DNA of 64,000 bases, from NCBI GenBank assembly GCA_949316235.1, contig OX438747.1:29268618-29332617 (forward strand), written 5' to 3'. The position numbers and the translations under genes are program-made. Below are positions 52,316-63,500 of the stretch, piece by piece; the stretch's first letter is position 1, and the number at the start of each line of letters is the position of its first letter. The notes beneath the pieces were generated by a model. The model was not told the DNA's origin and ran no database searches. It saw nothing but the letters and a program-made list of their open reading frames with translations. This DNA is from Oegoconia quadripuncta. Its lineage: Eukaryota > Arthropoda > Insecta > Lepidoptera > Autostichidae.

Positions 52316-52737
52316 ATTAGGTCCTTACCTATGGAATTGGCGTTTTGTATGAAGAATTTCATTGAGACTGTTTTCTCCATACAAACATTTTTGTTTTTTT
52401 TTTTTGGGAACGGCAAATCCAAAATTAGCTAAACTTTGTATCTATTATCGGATAGCATTAAGTTAAGTATAGGCAGTGTTTATTTTTTAAAGTAACCGCT
52501 TTATAAAAGTTTCAGCGAATCTAAGAATTGATTATGGCACATGAAAAGAGCTCTGTTCAATTTTTTTTAATATGTGAGATAGCCCAGAAATTAAAAATTA
52601 TTTCATGTGAAACCTTGAAATAATATTCCATTTTCCAGATAAAAAACAATTTTGAATATAGCTTTGAAAATCGCAGGAATTGGTACATATGATTAACGAA
52701 GAAAAAAAAACTCCAATTTCATAGGTAAAGACCCAAT
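52316..52737. mobile_element. MITE-H, complete, inverted relative to 13977
   Basis: Ends attaggtccttacctatgga and ttcataggtaaagacccaat. The full interior matches 13977-14401 in reverse. Confidence 0.93.
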
Positions 52738-52766
52738 ATTAAAGGCTAAAAGGGAGGACAGGTTCT

Positions 52767-53035
52767 CAGGCGCGTATTAATAAATCAATCTCAATACTAC
52801 TAGTCTGTATCAGCCGAGATGCGTCTTAAGAAGTCGACGCTATCTCAAACTCCGTGCTAATTTATAACCTAACTAGCTTTCCGCCCGCGACTTCGTCCGC
52901 GTGGAACATTTCATCAAAATCGGATCAGCAAAAAAAATTGTCTATATGTGAATCCAGGTCCTAATCTACTTACCAACCAAATTTTATCCAAATTAGTCCA
53001 GCCGAAATTTGGTCACGTGATTGAAATGTGGTCGC
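52767..53035 (+). mobile_element. MITE fragment and LINE/SINE 3' tail
   Basis: 52767-52860 has the cgtattaataaatcaatctc end of the 38411 MITE. 52870-53035 has agctttccgcccgcgacttc, gtccgcgtggaacatttcat and aatcggatcagcaaaaaaaa. Confidence 0.65.
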
Positions 53036-53092
53036 TCACTATGGGCCTCATAAAAACGCTCAAGTTCAACCAAAGGGCAATGGAGCGAGCTA

Positions 53093-53358
53093 TGCTCTAT
53101 TGGTGTAGTGGTTACAAACTCTGCTGCTATACCAAAAAGGTCGCGGGTTCGAATCCCGCTAGGGGCATATGTTTGTATGACGAATACGGACATGTGTACC
53201 CGAGTTATGGATGTTTTTCATTTATATGTGTATTTATTTACAAAAAAAAACAGTATTTGTGTAGTTTATCAACCATCTGGTATCTATAATACAAGCCTAG
53301 TTGCTTAGTGTGGAACTAGATGGCGCTGTGTGTATGTACAAAAATATTTATTTATATT
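53093..53358 (+). mobile_element. SINE-B, full length
   Basis: Head ctattggtgtagtggttaca, box gggttcgaatcccgctaggg, body tatcaaccatctggtatcta, end agatggcgctgtgtgtatgt. Confidence 0.93.
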
Positions 53359-53449
53359 TAGGTAGATATATTTATATTTAGTTTTATTTCTGTGTTCCGT
53401 ATCGAACCCGTTATCCTTTATGTGAATGAAATGAAAAATCAAAATCAAA

Positions 53450-53765
53450 AATATTTTATTCAATGTAGGATACAAAAATATCACATAATGAAAGTCAACA
53501 TGTTATTTTTTTTTAAACTACATCGCTTCACAAGGTGTTATGGTTAGGGCCAAGAAGCGACAAGAAACTCCGCAACAACACATCTTTTCAATTAGTTTCC
53601 ATCTTTACAATAATACTACATTTTATATTACATATTACAAAACAAAGGCAATTAACATAACGACCAGCTAACCTTATCGCCTAAATAATCATCTATCCCG
53701 TAATAATAACCCTTCTTACACAGAGTGTCTTTAATGTGGCGTTTAAATTTCTGCTCTTTTAAAAT
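53450..53765 (-). mobile_element. LINE 3' fragment abutting a coding exon
   Basis: Matches 32115-32440 (ttttattcaatgtaggatac, catcgcttcacaaggtgtta, taaatttctgctctt). It stops about 10 bp before the acceptor of the next exon, so its antisense T-rich text lies close to that splice site. Confidence 0.88.
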
Positions 53766-53775
53766 GTTTTGTTAG

Positions 53776-54965
53776 TTTACATCAAGCCGACATGCTCCCA
53801 AATGAACTTCGACCTGCACAACAACGCTAATCGTATGAGGAAACGTTTCTTGGATCTGATGCGCAGTTACTACGAAGAGGGATCTCAGAGGATAGGGCTA
53901 TGTGACCAAATGAAGTTTATGTACGAAGAGTCGCCATATTACGAGGCTGGATACATTATTGGAGAGATTATTGAAAGGTAAAGAGCCGTCTTTCCTTAAA
54001 TGTATTAAGAGGGTTTATACCGTCCATTGGCGCCCTCATTGGATAAATTGTTTTTTTTTGTATGCCAAAATGGTAGATCACAGTGTTACTTGTACCATTT
54101 TTTTTTATGCACAACGTGTTTGTTCTTGACCTCAATCACACCTGATGTTAAGTGAAGATTCGGGTAGTGTTATTCCTCTATGGTGAAGATGAGGTCGAAG
54201 GTGGTAGTGTACTGACCCGGAAACCCCAACACATTTGGGGGACTGGTTATCTTATCTTTGACAACCGGAACCCAACAATGCTATTAACATTGCTGCTTGC
54301 TACCCCGCTAGGGATCGAACCCGCGACCTCCGAATCGTAAACCCAATAATAAACAACATTAAGCCACGGAGGCGGTTAGATTGTTCACTAACACCTTTTT
54401 TACCTGTGTTTCACATTAATAAATTGAATTGAATTGACCCTTGTATATGGATGAGCGTGACTTCCTTACACAGGTATTGCTATACTTACTAGGAAGTCTT
54501 GTTTACTAATCTAATGTTTTTAATTTTTTTGACCAAATAACATTTCGTCACGTTTCCAGATACAGAAAAATGGTGGAACAGGTGAAATGGTCGTTTCAAT
54601 ACAAGAGCGACCCAGTGTTTACGACATTGTATCACACACAAATGATCCAATCCTTATACTTCGAGTTGTATCACCTGGTGAAAATGCTACACGAAGTGGA
54701 GAGAAAATACGAATACTTGCCAGAGTTCAAAAACATAGGCGTCCTTGTCGACTTGGATTTCTTAGCGAAAGCAGAGAAGGCTATGCAGGACGCTTTCAAG
54801 AGACGTGAGAGAGAGAGGAAGAGACGTGAAAAGGCGCTAAAGAAAATGAGACAGGCATTTGAAAATAGGCAAGCTGCAATGAACATGACGTCCAGAGAAA
54901 GGAAAAAGACTTTCCCTATAGATTACGGTTGGGAGATAGACGAGAATGATTGGTTACCTCATTAA
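53776..54965 (+). CDS. Small charged helical protein, two coding exons (5' exon not found)
   Basis: Exon a 53776-53977 follows tgttttgttag. It begins with two bases finishing a codon, then YIKPTCSQMNFDLHNN, RMRKRFLDLMRSYYEEG and ESPYYEAGYIIGEIIE. Exon b is 54560-54965 (acceptor cgtttccag, donor before it gtaaag) with YRKMVEQVKWSFQYKSDPVF, LYFELYHLVKMLHEVERKYE, the basic FKRRERERKRREKALKKM and ends DYGWEIDENDWLPH. If translation began at the internal ATG 53802 the product would be 193 residues. However, the entry phase matches the gene at 57366-63928, where the preceding exon supplies a signal peptide, so a short 5' exon is probably upstream. I recognise no family; function unknown. AATAAA follows at 55012. 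Confidence 0.8.
54095..54377 (-). mobile_element. SINE-A in the intron
   Basis: Reverse copy: ttttatgcacaacgtgtttg, cacctgatgttaagtgaaga, head ccacggaggcggtt. It lies between the two exons of the 53776-54965 gene. Confidence 0.9.
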
Positions 54966-55011
54966 ACTGTACCTGATCATATTTTTATTTTGTGTTGCCA
55001 TTATCATAAAT

Positions 55012-55017
55012 AATAAA
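55012..55017 (+). terminator. Polyadenylation signal AATAAA
   Basis: 47 bp after the stop codon of the 53776-54965 gene, in an AT-rich context (aataataaaagccc). Confidence 0.6.
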
Positions 55018-55166
55018 AGCCCATAGAAACTTAGGTACAGTCGGCAACACAATTAAGGTAGCAGGCTTAATTTTTATGATATTGTTAGGAGAGTCTTGGT
55101 TGGATCTTGTTAAATTTTCCTTTACGGGGTGTATCATTGGTGTATATTATATAATTATATATATAC

Positions 55167-55725
55167 ATAAGGTCTAACCAAATTAACCCGACAAACTTTG
55201 GCAATTGCACATACATGATAATAAAATAATATATTCATTAAAAAAAACTAGCCTTAAAAATTTTGTTTCCGAGTAAAAAAAATAAATGTAAGTGCAAATG
55301 AAAATACACATTAACAGACTTACTTCATTTCGATTGTACCTTGTTTTATCATTGAGAAAAAACAGGCAACATTCCATTGATATGGAAGACGCCGGCAGGG
55401 GTGGCGGGTGGCGGGGCACATGTGGCACAGGGCTCAACCAATCACAGCAAGTCGCGGCAGCGCCGGGGCAAGCGCCGGCGGCGAGCAGCGAGTGGTCGCC
55501 AGAGGCGTCTTCGAAGATGCCGCGGCACGTGTTTGTGTGTTGTGGCAAAGTACTTAGAACGCTCGGCCATTAATGCCCAACGCACAAAATTTACATTTCT
55601 AAATTTAATTTTTTGAATAAAATCTGTTAAGTTTAATGTTTTATATTTTATTTTTTTCGTAATAGGTATACATCCTATACATACACTCTGCAACGTTTGT
55701 CAGGTTAATTTTGTTAGACCTTATA
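55167..55725 (-). mobile_element. MITE-J, second copy, inverted
   Basis: Ends ataaggtctaaccaaattaa and ttaattttgttagaccttat. GC-rich core at 55385-55560. Lies just 3' of the 53776-54965 gene. Confidence 0.9.
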
Positions 55726-55789
55726 TATAAATATAAATTTATGAATGTTATGTAGTCAATAAGATAGTCATAGGTTTTATGTGCAGTAA

Positions 55790-56075
55790 AATTATCTAAG
55801 TATTTATAGTTTGTAGGCTGAGTTTATGTATTTTAATCTTTACATTATATAATAATTATCAAATATAAAAATACACCGTATTGCTACTATTAGTGCAGAC
55901 CTCCTCTACTGGTAGATTGTATCTTTACCCTAAGGTATGCATGGAAGAGATTGCTGTTAGCGATAAGGCCGCCTTTTTATACGATTAATGATATACGCTG
56001 TAATCTTTGTGTAGTTTTTGTTAATTGTACAATAAAGAGTAGGTACCTATTTGATTGATTGATTTGATAGATAAA
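55790..56075 (+). mobile_element. LINE 3' end fragment
   Basis: ctactattagtgcagacctc, tggtagattgtatctttacc, gcgataaggccgcctttttA and acaataaagagtag match 60030-60250, which was interrupted by a SINE-A. Confidence 0.65.
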
Positions 56076-56164
56076 TTTCAGTTAAACTTAAATGACATAC
56101 CTACATAACGTCATTCAGATCAAATTGTTAAATCAAATATATTGAAATAACTAAAGATACATAT

Positions 56165-56400
56165 ATACCGTCTCGAAATTAATCCCAAATGGGGTGGTCA
56201 GAGATATCCCGAACAATAGTGTTTGGTTGTTCCAAAAATTAAAAGTTTAATGCTGGAAACAACATCCACGGTTCACCTCATAAAATATACAGAAATGCAC
56301 ACGTGATAGGGTTTGCAGGGAAACGTGCAAAACTATAGATATTTTTTAGGTGGAAAGTCCCTTAGTCGCCGTTAAAGACTCCCACGGGAAGAGACGTTCT
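56165..56400 (-). mobile_element. LINE 3' UTR fragment
   Basis: Reverse of the 23462-23740 text: aaatggggtggtcagagata, cacgtgataggg and cccttagtcgccgttaaaga. Confidence 0.6.
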
Positions 56401-56507
56401 AACTTATTTCCCTTTAGACATTCTCCTCATCCTATTTATAAATTAAGGTCTGCTACCTTAACTGTGTTGCCGACTGTACCGAGCATATTTTTATTTTGTG
56501 ATGCCAT

Positions 56508-57061
56508 TTTTTTTATGCATTGCGTGTTGGTAGTTGACCTCAATCACACCTGATGTTAAGTGAAGATGAGGTCGAAGGTGCAAGCGTACTCACCCGGAAA
56601 CCCTAACACATTTGGAGGACTGGCTATCTTATCTCTGACAACCGGAACACAACAATGCTATTAACATTGTTGCTTGGCGGCAGATTTTTAGAAAAGATGG
56701 TGGTAGCTAGCCTGGCGGGCATTTAAAATGCCCTACCACCAACCAAACCGATTACTTAATCATTGTTGAGTATTGACGACCGATTGGTGTAGTGGATAAT
56801 GACCCTGACAGCAAAACCAAGGTTGGTTGGTTGGTTGGTTGACAGGTTCGAATCCCGCGAGGGGTAAATGTTTGTGTGGTGAATACAAACATGTATTCCC
56901 GATTCATCGCTGTTTATGTAAATATTTATGTATCTAGTTTCCATAGCACAAGCTTTGCTTAGTTTGGTGACTAGATGATTGGTGTAAGTGTCCGAAATAT
57001 TGTTTTTTTTGGGGATCGAACCTGCGACCTCCGAAATCGTAAACCCAATGTTGTTTACATT
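56508..57061 (-). mobile_element. SINE-A interrupted by SINE-C
   Basis: 56508-56759 and 57005-57061 are the two parts of one reverse SINE-A. Between them a plus-strand SINE-C (56776-57002: cgaccgattggtgtagtgga, caggttcgaatcccgcgagg) with a (ggtt)n expansion at 56821-56839 is inserted. Confidence 0.88.
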
Positions 57062-57365
57062 CTTGAAATATATCAAATCGATTTTTTGAAAATAAGTAGT
57101 TGAAAGACGACGCAATGAAATGTGTTAACTTTAATCTATTAGTCCATGTTTTATTACTAAATACTTATACTATATCTAAAGCAAGGTACCAGTTTGTTAG
57201 AAAACATTTTTATTCTATCACTGACAGGTACATCCATGTGCAAAAGATCACGGCCTTTAAGATCACAGGAAGTTACAAGTGTTTACTGGTACATTTCGGC
57301 TGACATGGCCTCGGACCCTGCCTAAAAGTGTGGTAGATTATGCCAAGTAGCTCGGGACCGACTCG

Positions 57366-57526
57366 TCAGTAAAGACTCTGCGGCATGCCGTACCAGGTGT
57401 CCTCAACGGGCCATCGATTCATGAAGCGTTTGCTTATCGTTGACATGTTGGTAGGTAGACCCAAACGCCTAAGAAGGAACTTCTCCCGGTTCCTACTCTT
57501 CAGGTTCTCCGATTGCTTAACCATGT
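57366..57526 (-). CDS. Exon 4 of the secreted protein gene
   Basis: Starts after aatgtttcag. Two bases complete an Asp codon, then MVKQSENLKSRNREKFLLRR and DTWYGMPQSLY with TGA at 57368-57366. Confidence 0.8.
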
Positions 57527-60500
57527 CTGAAACATTAAAGGTGTGAAGTCTGTTAATATTTTACTTAGTTTCCGAAATCAAACACTAAACAGCAATGTTA
57601 ATAACATTTATCTGTTCCGATTGTCAGAGATAAGATAGCCAGTTCCCCAAATAAGATGGGGTTACCGGGTCAGTACGCTTCCAATTTCGGCCTCATCTTC
57701 ACTTAACATCAGGTGCGATTGAGGTCAAGTGCTAACCCGTTGTGCATTAAAAAAAATGTACTTTCAAAGTTAAATCAGATAATGAAAAAAAACTTGAACA
57801 CAGCTCTTTTCATGTGCTTCCTATATTAGATATTTCTTACATTAGCTGAACAAAGCGGTTACTTTTTTTTTTTTTTTTTGTTTCATTCTCTCCTTTAGGA
57901 GAAGGCAAAGGGATCTAGCCCATAACAGCCATGTCTTATTTTTCTTATTTCTTCAGTTTGTAAGTCAGTCTCAGTCAAAACAAGTAATTCGTCGTATACT
58001 TGGCGTATACAGAGTCTAGTCACGGTCAAGTCATTCTTCAGTAAAGTGGCAGAATGTTTTACAAAAGATTTTGGCGGCTTCTTGTGGGAACCCGAAAGCT
58101 CCGTTACGCACTTTAATTTACACCTCCCTTCACTTGTACACTATCACTAACGTTTGCTGCACAATACTCTGCCATTATTAAGCTTCAAAAGTTAGAATGC
58201 ACAAATTATAAGACTTATAAAGAAAAATGCTACTTCACTCGCCGAGTTCCCGCCAAAAAGCCTTTTTTTTTTTTTCGTTTTATTTTCTCCTCTAGGAGAA
58301 GGCAAAGGGATCTAGCCCATAACAGCCATGTCTTATTTATCTTATTTCTTCATTTTGTAAGTCAGTCTCAGTCAAAACAAGTAATTCGTCGTATACTTGG
58401 CGTATACAGAGTCTAGTCACGGTCAAGTCATTCTTCAGTAGTGTGGCAGAATGCTTTACAAAAGATTTTGGCGGCTTCTTGTGGGAACCCGAAAGCTCCG
58501 TTACGCACTTTAATTTACACTTCCCTTCACTTGTACACCATTACTAACGTTTGCTGCACAATATTCTGCCATTATTAAGCTTCAAAAGTCAGAATGCACA
58601 AATTATAAGAATTATAAAAAAAAATGCTACTTCACTCGCCGAGTTCCCGCCAAAAAGCCCTTAAAGCGGTTACTTTTCGGTTTTACCGAACCGACCGACA
58701 TTCGGTTCTTTTTTTTTTGTCTTTTTATTCTCTCCTCTTGGATAAGGCAATGGGATCTAAGCCCATACAGCCATGTCTTATTTCTCTTATTTCTTCAGTT
58801 TATAAGTCAGTCTCAGTCAAAACAAGTAATTCGTCGTATACAAAGTCTAGTCACGGTCAAGTCATTCTTCAGTAAAGTGGCAGAGTGCTTTACAAAAGAT
58901 TTTGGTGGCTTCTTGTGGGAACCCGAAAGCTTCGTTACGCACTTTAATTTACACTTCCCTTCACTTGTACACCATTACTAACTTATGCTGCACAATATTC
59001 TATCATTATTAAGCTTCAAAAGTCAGAATGCACAAATTATAAGAATTATAAACAAAAATGCTACTTCACTCGCCGAGTTCCCGCGAAAAAGCCTTGCCGT
59101 TCTCAGTTTTTATTAATTTTTAACGAAGCTTTCGGGTTCCCACAAGAAGCCGCCAAAATCTTTTGTAGAGCATTCTGCCACTTTACTGAAGAATGACTTG
59201 ACCGTGACTAGACTCTGTATACGCCAAGTATACGACGAATTACTTGTTTTGACTGAGACTGACTTACAAACTGAAGAAATATGAGAAATAAGACATGGGT
59301 GTTATGGGCTAGATCCCTTTGCGTTCTCCTAGAGGAGAGAATAAAACTAAAAAAAAAAAACAAAAAATGAGAACGGCAAAGTATTTTAGTTTGGTTGGTA
59401 CCCGCTGTGCATAAAAAAAAAAGAGTGCCCATCATTACCAATAGGCTTCACCTCCGGTTCTGATCTTAGCGCCAGCAGCGGATGCGGGTTCACCTTTAAG
59501 GCCGATTCGGGCACGCTTTCCAAGATTTCAATCATTTTCTCTATATCAAGCTCTATCTTGTGGATCCATTCGTAGTTTATCAAGTAATGTATTGACAATA
59601 TTTGTGGTACAATCGGGCCGTACATGTTTGTGCGTTTCCTCTGACGCCCGTATATCTCTGAGTAGTGAGCCATCATACGCCGATACTTCTCGCGGATGAG
59701 ACCTTAAACAATAAGTAATATAAACTAGCTTTCGCCCGCGACTGTGTCCGCGTGGAAGATTTCATCAAAATCGGTCCAACAAAAAAATTTGCCTATATGT
59801 TAATCCGCCAACCAAATTTCATCTAAATCCGTCCAGCCGTTTAGGCGTGAAGAGGTAACAAACATACATACAAACACACAAATTTTCGCATTTATAATAT
59901 TAGTTGGCATAGTAATAATAATAATAATTTTCAATACAAATACGGAATAAAAATTTCGATACGGTACGATTCAATACAATACGATAAGATACAATACGAC
60001 ACGACACGATACGATACAATACAATACGATTTAGTTTGTAGGCTCAGTTTATGTATTTTATTCTTTACGTTATAAATAATTACCAACTATAATAAAACAC
60101 CGTATTGCTACTATTAGTGCAGACCTCTTCTACTGGTAGATTGTATCTTTGTCCTAAGTTTTGCCTGGAAGAGAGCACTGTTAGCGATAAGGCCGCCTTT
60201 TTGTGCGATTAATGAAGTACTCTGTATTCTTCATGTAGCTCTTGTTATTTTTTTTTTAATCAAAGACGGGTTCGTTCTTGGCCTCAATCACACCTGATGT
60301 TAAGTGAAGGTGAGGTCGAAGGTGGAAGCGTACTGACCTGGAAACCCCAATACATTTGGGGTACTGGCTATCTTATCTCTGACAACCGGAACACAACAAT
60401 GCTATTAACATTGCTGCTTGGCAGCAGATTTAGATAAGATGGTGGTAGCTAGCCAGGCGGACATTTTAAAATGCCCTACCAAACCGAGTACTTAAACATG

Positions 60501-63500
60501 TACCCCGATGGGAATCGAACCCGCGACCTCCGAATCGTAAACCCAATGTTGTTTACATTGAGCCACGGAGGCGGTTAAGTTGTTAATTGTTGTTGTTTTT
60601 GACTTGATTTTAGATATAATTTTTCTTTTTGTTTACTTTTAGTGAATGTTTAAATTTATTCATATAGTAATAATAATTAATTCCTTGGTGGCAGCAACTA
60701 CTCTACTGAACTCCCCCGGACTGAAAATCATTAAATCTGTTGATTAAATTAGGTCAAACTGTGATGAAAAGGTAGGGACCTTTTCATCACAGTTTGACCT
60801 AATTTATTATCAATTAATTTATTTTTTTGGTTTAGATAGTTTATTTTTTTACATTATATTGTACAATATTTATAAACAACTTATTATAATATAATACAAT
60901 TTATTATAAAAAAAAAATCACAAATAAAAAACTAGCCCCAAGTCTCTGGTTGGTGGAAAGGTACCCAAAAGGCTGGCCGCGTTGCCTCGCTGTATAGCGA
61001 GGCTGATTCTCTGACCAAAGTATTGGCCAGCCCTCCGATCGTGGGATGCATCAACCAGACGCTCAGATAACTCCCTAAAAAGAGTGTGAGCACCCGGTCC
61101 CCACGGCCCAAGCGTTTCTACACCAAACGGCGCAAATCAATTAATTACTTGTTATATTAACTTTGTGGTGAATAAATACCTTTTATTTATTATTTATTTA
61201 AGGCGGTTGTTAGTTGTGCAATAAAGAATATTCGATTGATTGATTGATTCAGCCGGAATTTGCGTCTAATGTCGCGCTAACCCAACACTCACCTATAACG
61301 TATCCAATTTCAAACTGAGTCTCCGCGGATAAAGAATTCTTGATCCCATCTAATTGGTTTACTTTGTTATTTGCCTCCTTGACTACTTCCCAGCACAAGA
61401 GTATCAGCTTGGCTTTGTCGCTCATGCCAAAGTTGTCTGCGTCGGCTTTCTTTGTGGTAGGGGGTGTGGTTGTTGTGTTCGGACTAGAAACGGCTGCAGG
61501 CGTGGATGTGACCTCTTCTTCGCTTGTGTCTTGGGAAACGGTAAAATCTACAAATTCAAAATGTATTTACATACATACATAATGTCACGCCTGTCTCCCG
61601 TAGGGGTAGGCAGAGACCACAGACTTCCACTTGCTACGATCCTGACACACCTCTTCTGCTTCCTTCACTCTCATAAGGTTGTTCATACATGCTCGTCGGG
61701 GTACTCTTCACTTGGTCTTTGATCATGGTACGTTCCCGAACACTACTCACCAAATGTATTTAGGTATTGCAAAAAAGATTTTTTACAATTAAATTTTCAT
61801 AGACCAGTTTGGTGTAGTGGTTAGAAACTCTGACTGCTGTACTGAAAGGTTCGAATCCCGCTAGGTGCATATGTTTGTATGATGAATACGGACATGTGTG
61901 CCCGAGTTACGGATATTTTTAATTTGTACTGGATGAGTTTTCTTACCGTAAGGAAAAAAATTGGGCATATTAGGTAAGTGAAAGAGAAGTTCTTCTTCAT
62001 CTTATTTTTGAGGATGGCAACCAGTCAACCTCATTGTCGAGGGACATTACTGCCAGTTTCGAGTGAAAATTTTTATTTATCTTATTTCTTCAGTTTATAG
62101 GTCAGTCTCAATCAAAACAAGTAATTCGTCGTATACAGAGTCTAGTCACGGTCAAGTCATTCTTCAGTAAAGTGGCAGAATGCTTTACAAAAGATTTTGG
62201 CGGCTTCTTGTGGGAACCCGAAAGCTCCGTTACGCACTTTAATTTACACTTCCCTTCACCTGTACACCAACACTAACGTTTGCTGCACAATATTCTGCCA
62301 AGCTTCAAAAGTTAGAATGCACAAATTTTAAGACCTGTAAAGAAAAATGCTACTTCACTCGCCGAGTTCCCGACAAAAAGCCGAAAGAGAAGTTATAGGC
62401 ATAGGTAGTTTTTTTTTTTTTTTTAAACCATCTAATAAAGCGATAATTGTGTCATTTGACGGTCGCGTTTACAGAAGGCTATTCTCCACAACGGGTTAGC
62501 ACTTGACCTCAATCACACCTGATGTTAAGTGAAGCTGACGCCGAAGGTGGTAGCGTACTGACCCGGAAACTCCATCTTATTTGGGGGACTGGCTATCTTA
62601 TCTCTGACAACTGGAACACAACAATGCTATTAACATTGCTGTTTGGCGGCAGATTTAGATAAGATGGTGGTAGCTAGCCAGGCGGACATTTAAAATGCCC
62701 TACCACCAACCAAACCGAGTATTAAATATGTACCCTTCAGGGGATCGAACCCGCGACCTCCGAAATGTAAACCCAATGTTGTTTACATTGAGCCACGGAT
62801 GCGGTTGCATAGGTAATTTCATTTTTTTTTGAAAAACCATCATCAAGCTATTGATATAATTAATAACTTTACGAGATCCAAAATGTTGACGTATTTGCGG
62901 ATGATCTGACGGTGATCGTGAAATATTTGTATTCGTTCTTGTGCCAATATTATGAATATCGTTAATCTTCGTGTGTCTCTTGTCGAATAACTTATTTAAG
63001 TGTTTTAGTGTAAAACTGTAAACTTATAATTGTAAATAAATAAATCCAATAAAGCGTTGTGTCTTTTGTCCGTCGCGTTTGTAGTCTACATAATTACATC
63101 ATTAAATTAAATAATTAAAAAAACTTTTAGAAAAGATGAGTTCCAAATAAATTTGTACGGTACAAATCCCGAAAAAACGCATCCGGTATATTTACAAAAA
63201 AAAAATGTATTTATGTAGTATACCAACGATCTAGTATCCATAATACAAGCCTAGTTGCGTAGTGTGGAACTAGATGGTGCTGTGTGTATGTGCAAAGATA
63301 TTTATTTATTTATAATTAATATAAATACATAATGCTGACGCTTGTTTCCCATTGATGTAGGCAGATACTACTGATTTCCACTTTTAACAATAATAATGAT
63401 AAAAATCTTTATTTGCCAAGAAAACAGTAAAAACTAAAATATAAAATGACTTTATAATTATGACAAAAAGGTCTGTAGCTCAGCATATGGTCGCTGGGAA

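Noticed and set aside
61340..61722. Plus-strand frames of 80 and 122 codons
   Set aside because: They overlap the minus-strand exon 61293-61547, which fits splice sites and phase; the remainder is LINE 3' end.
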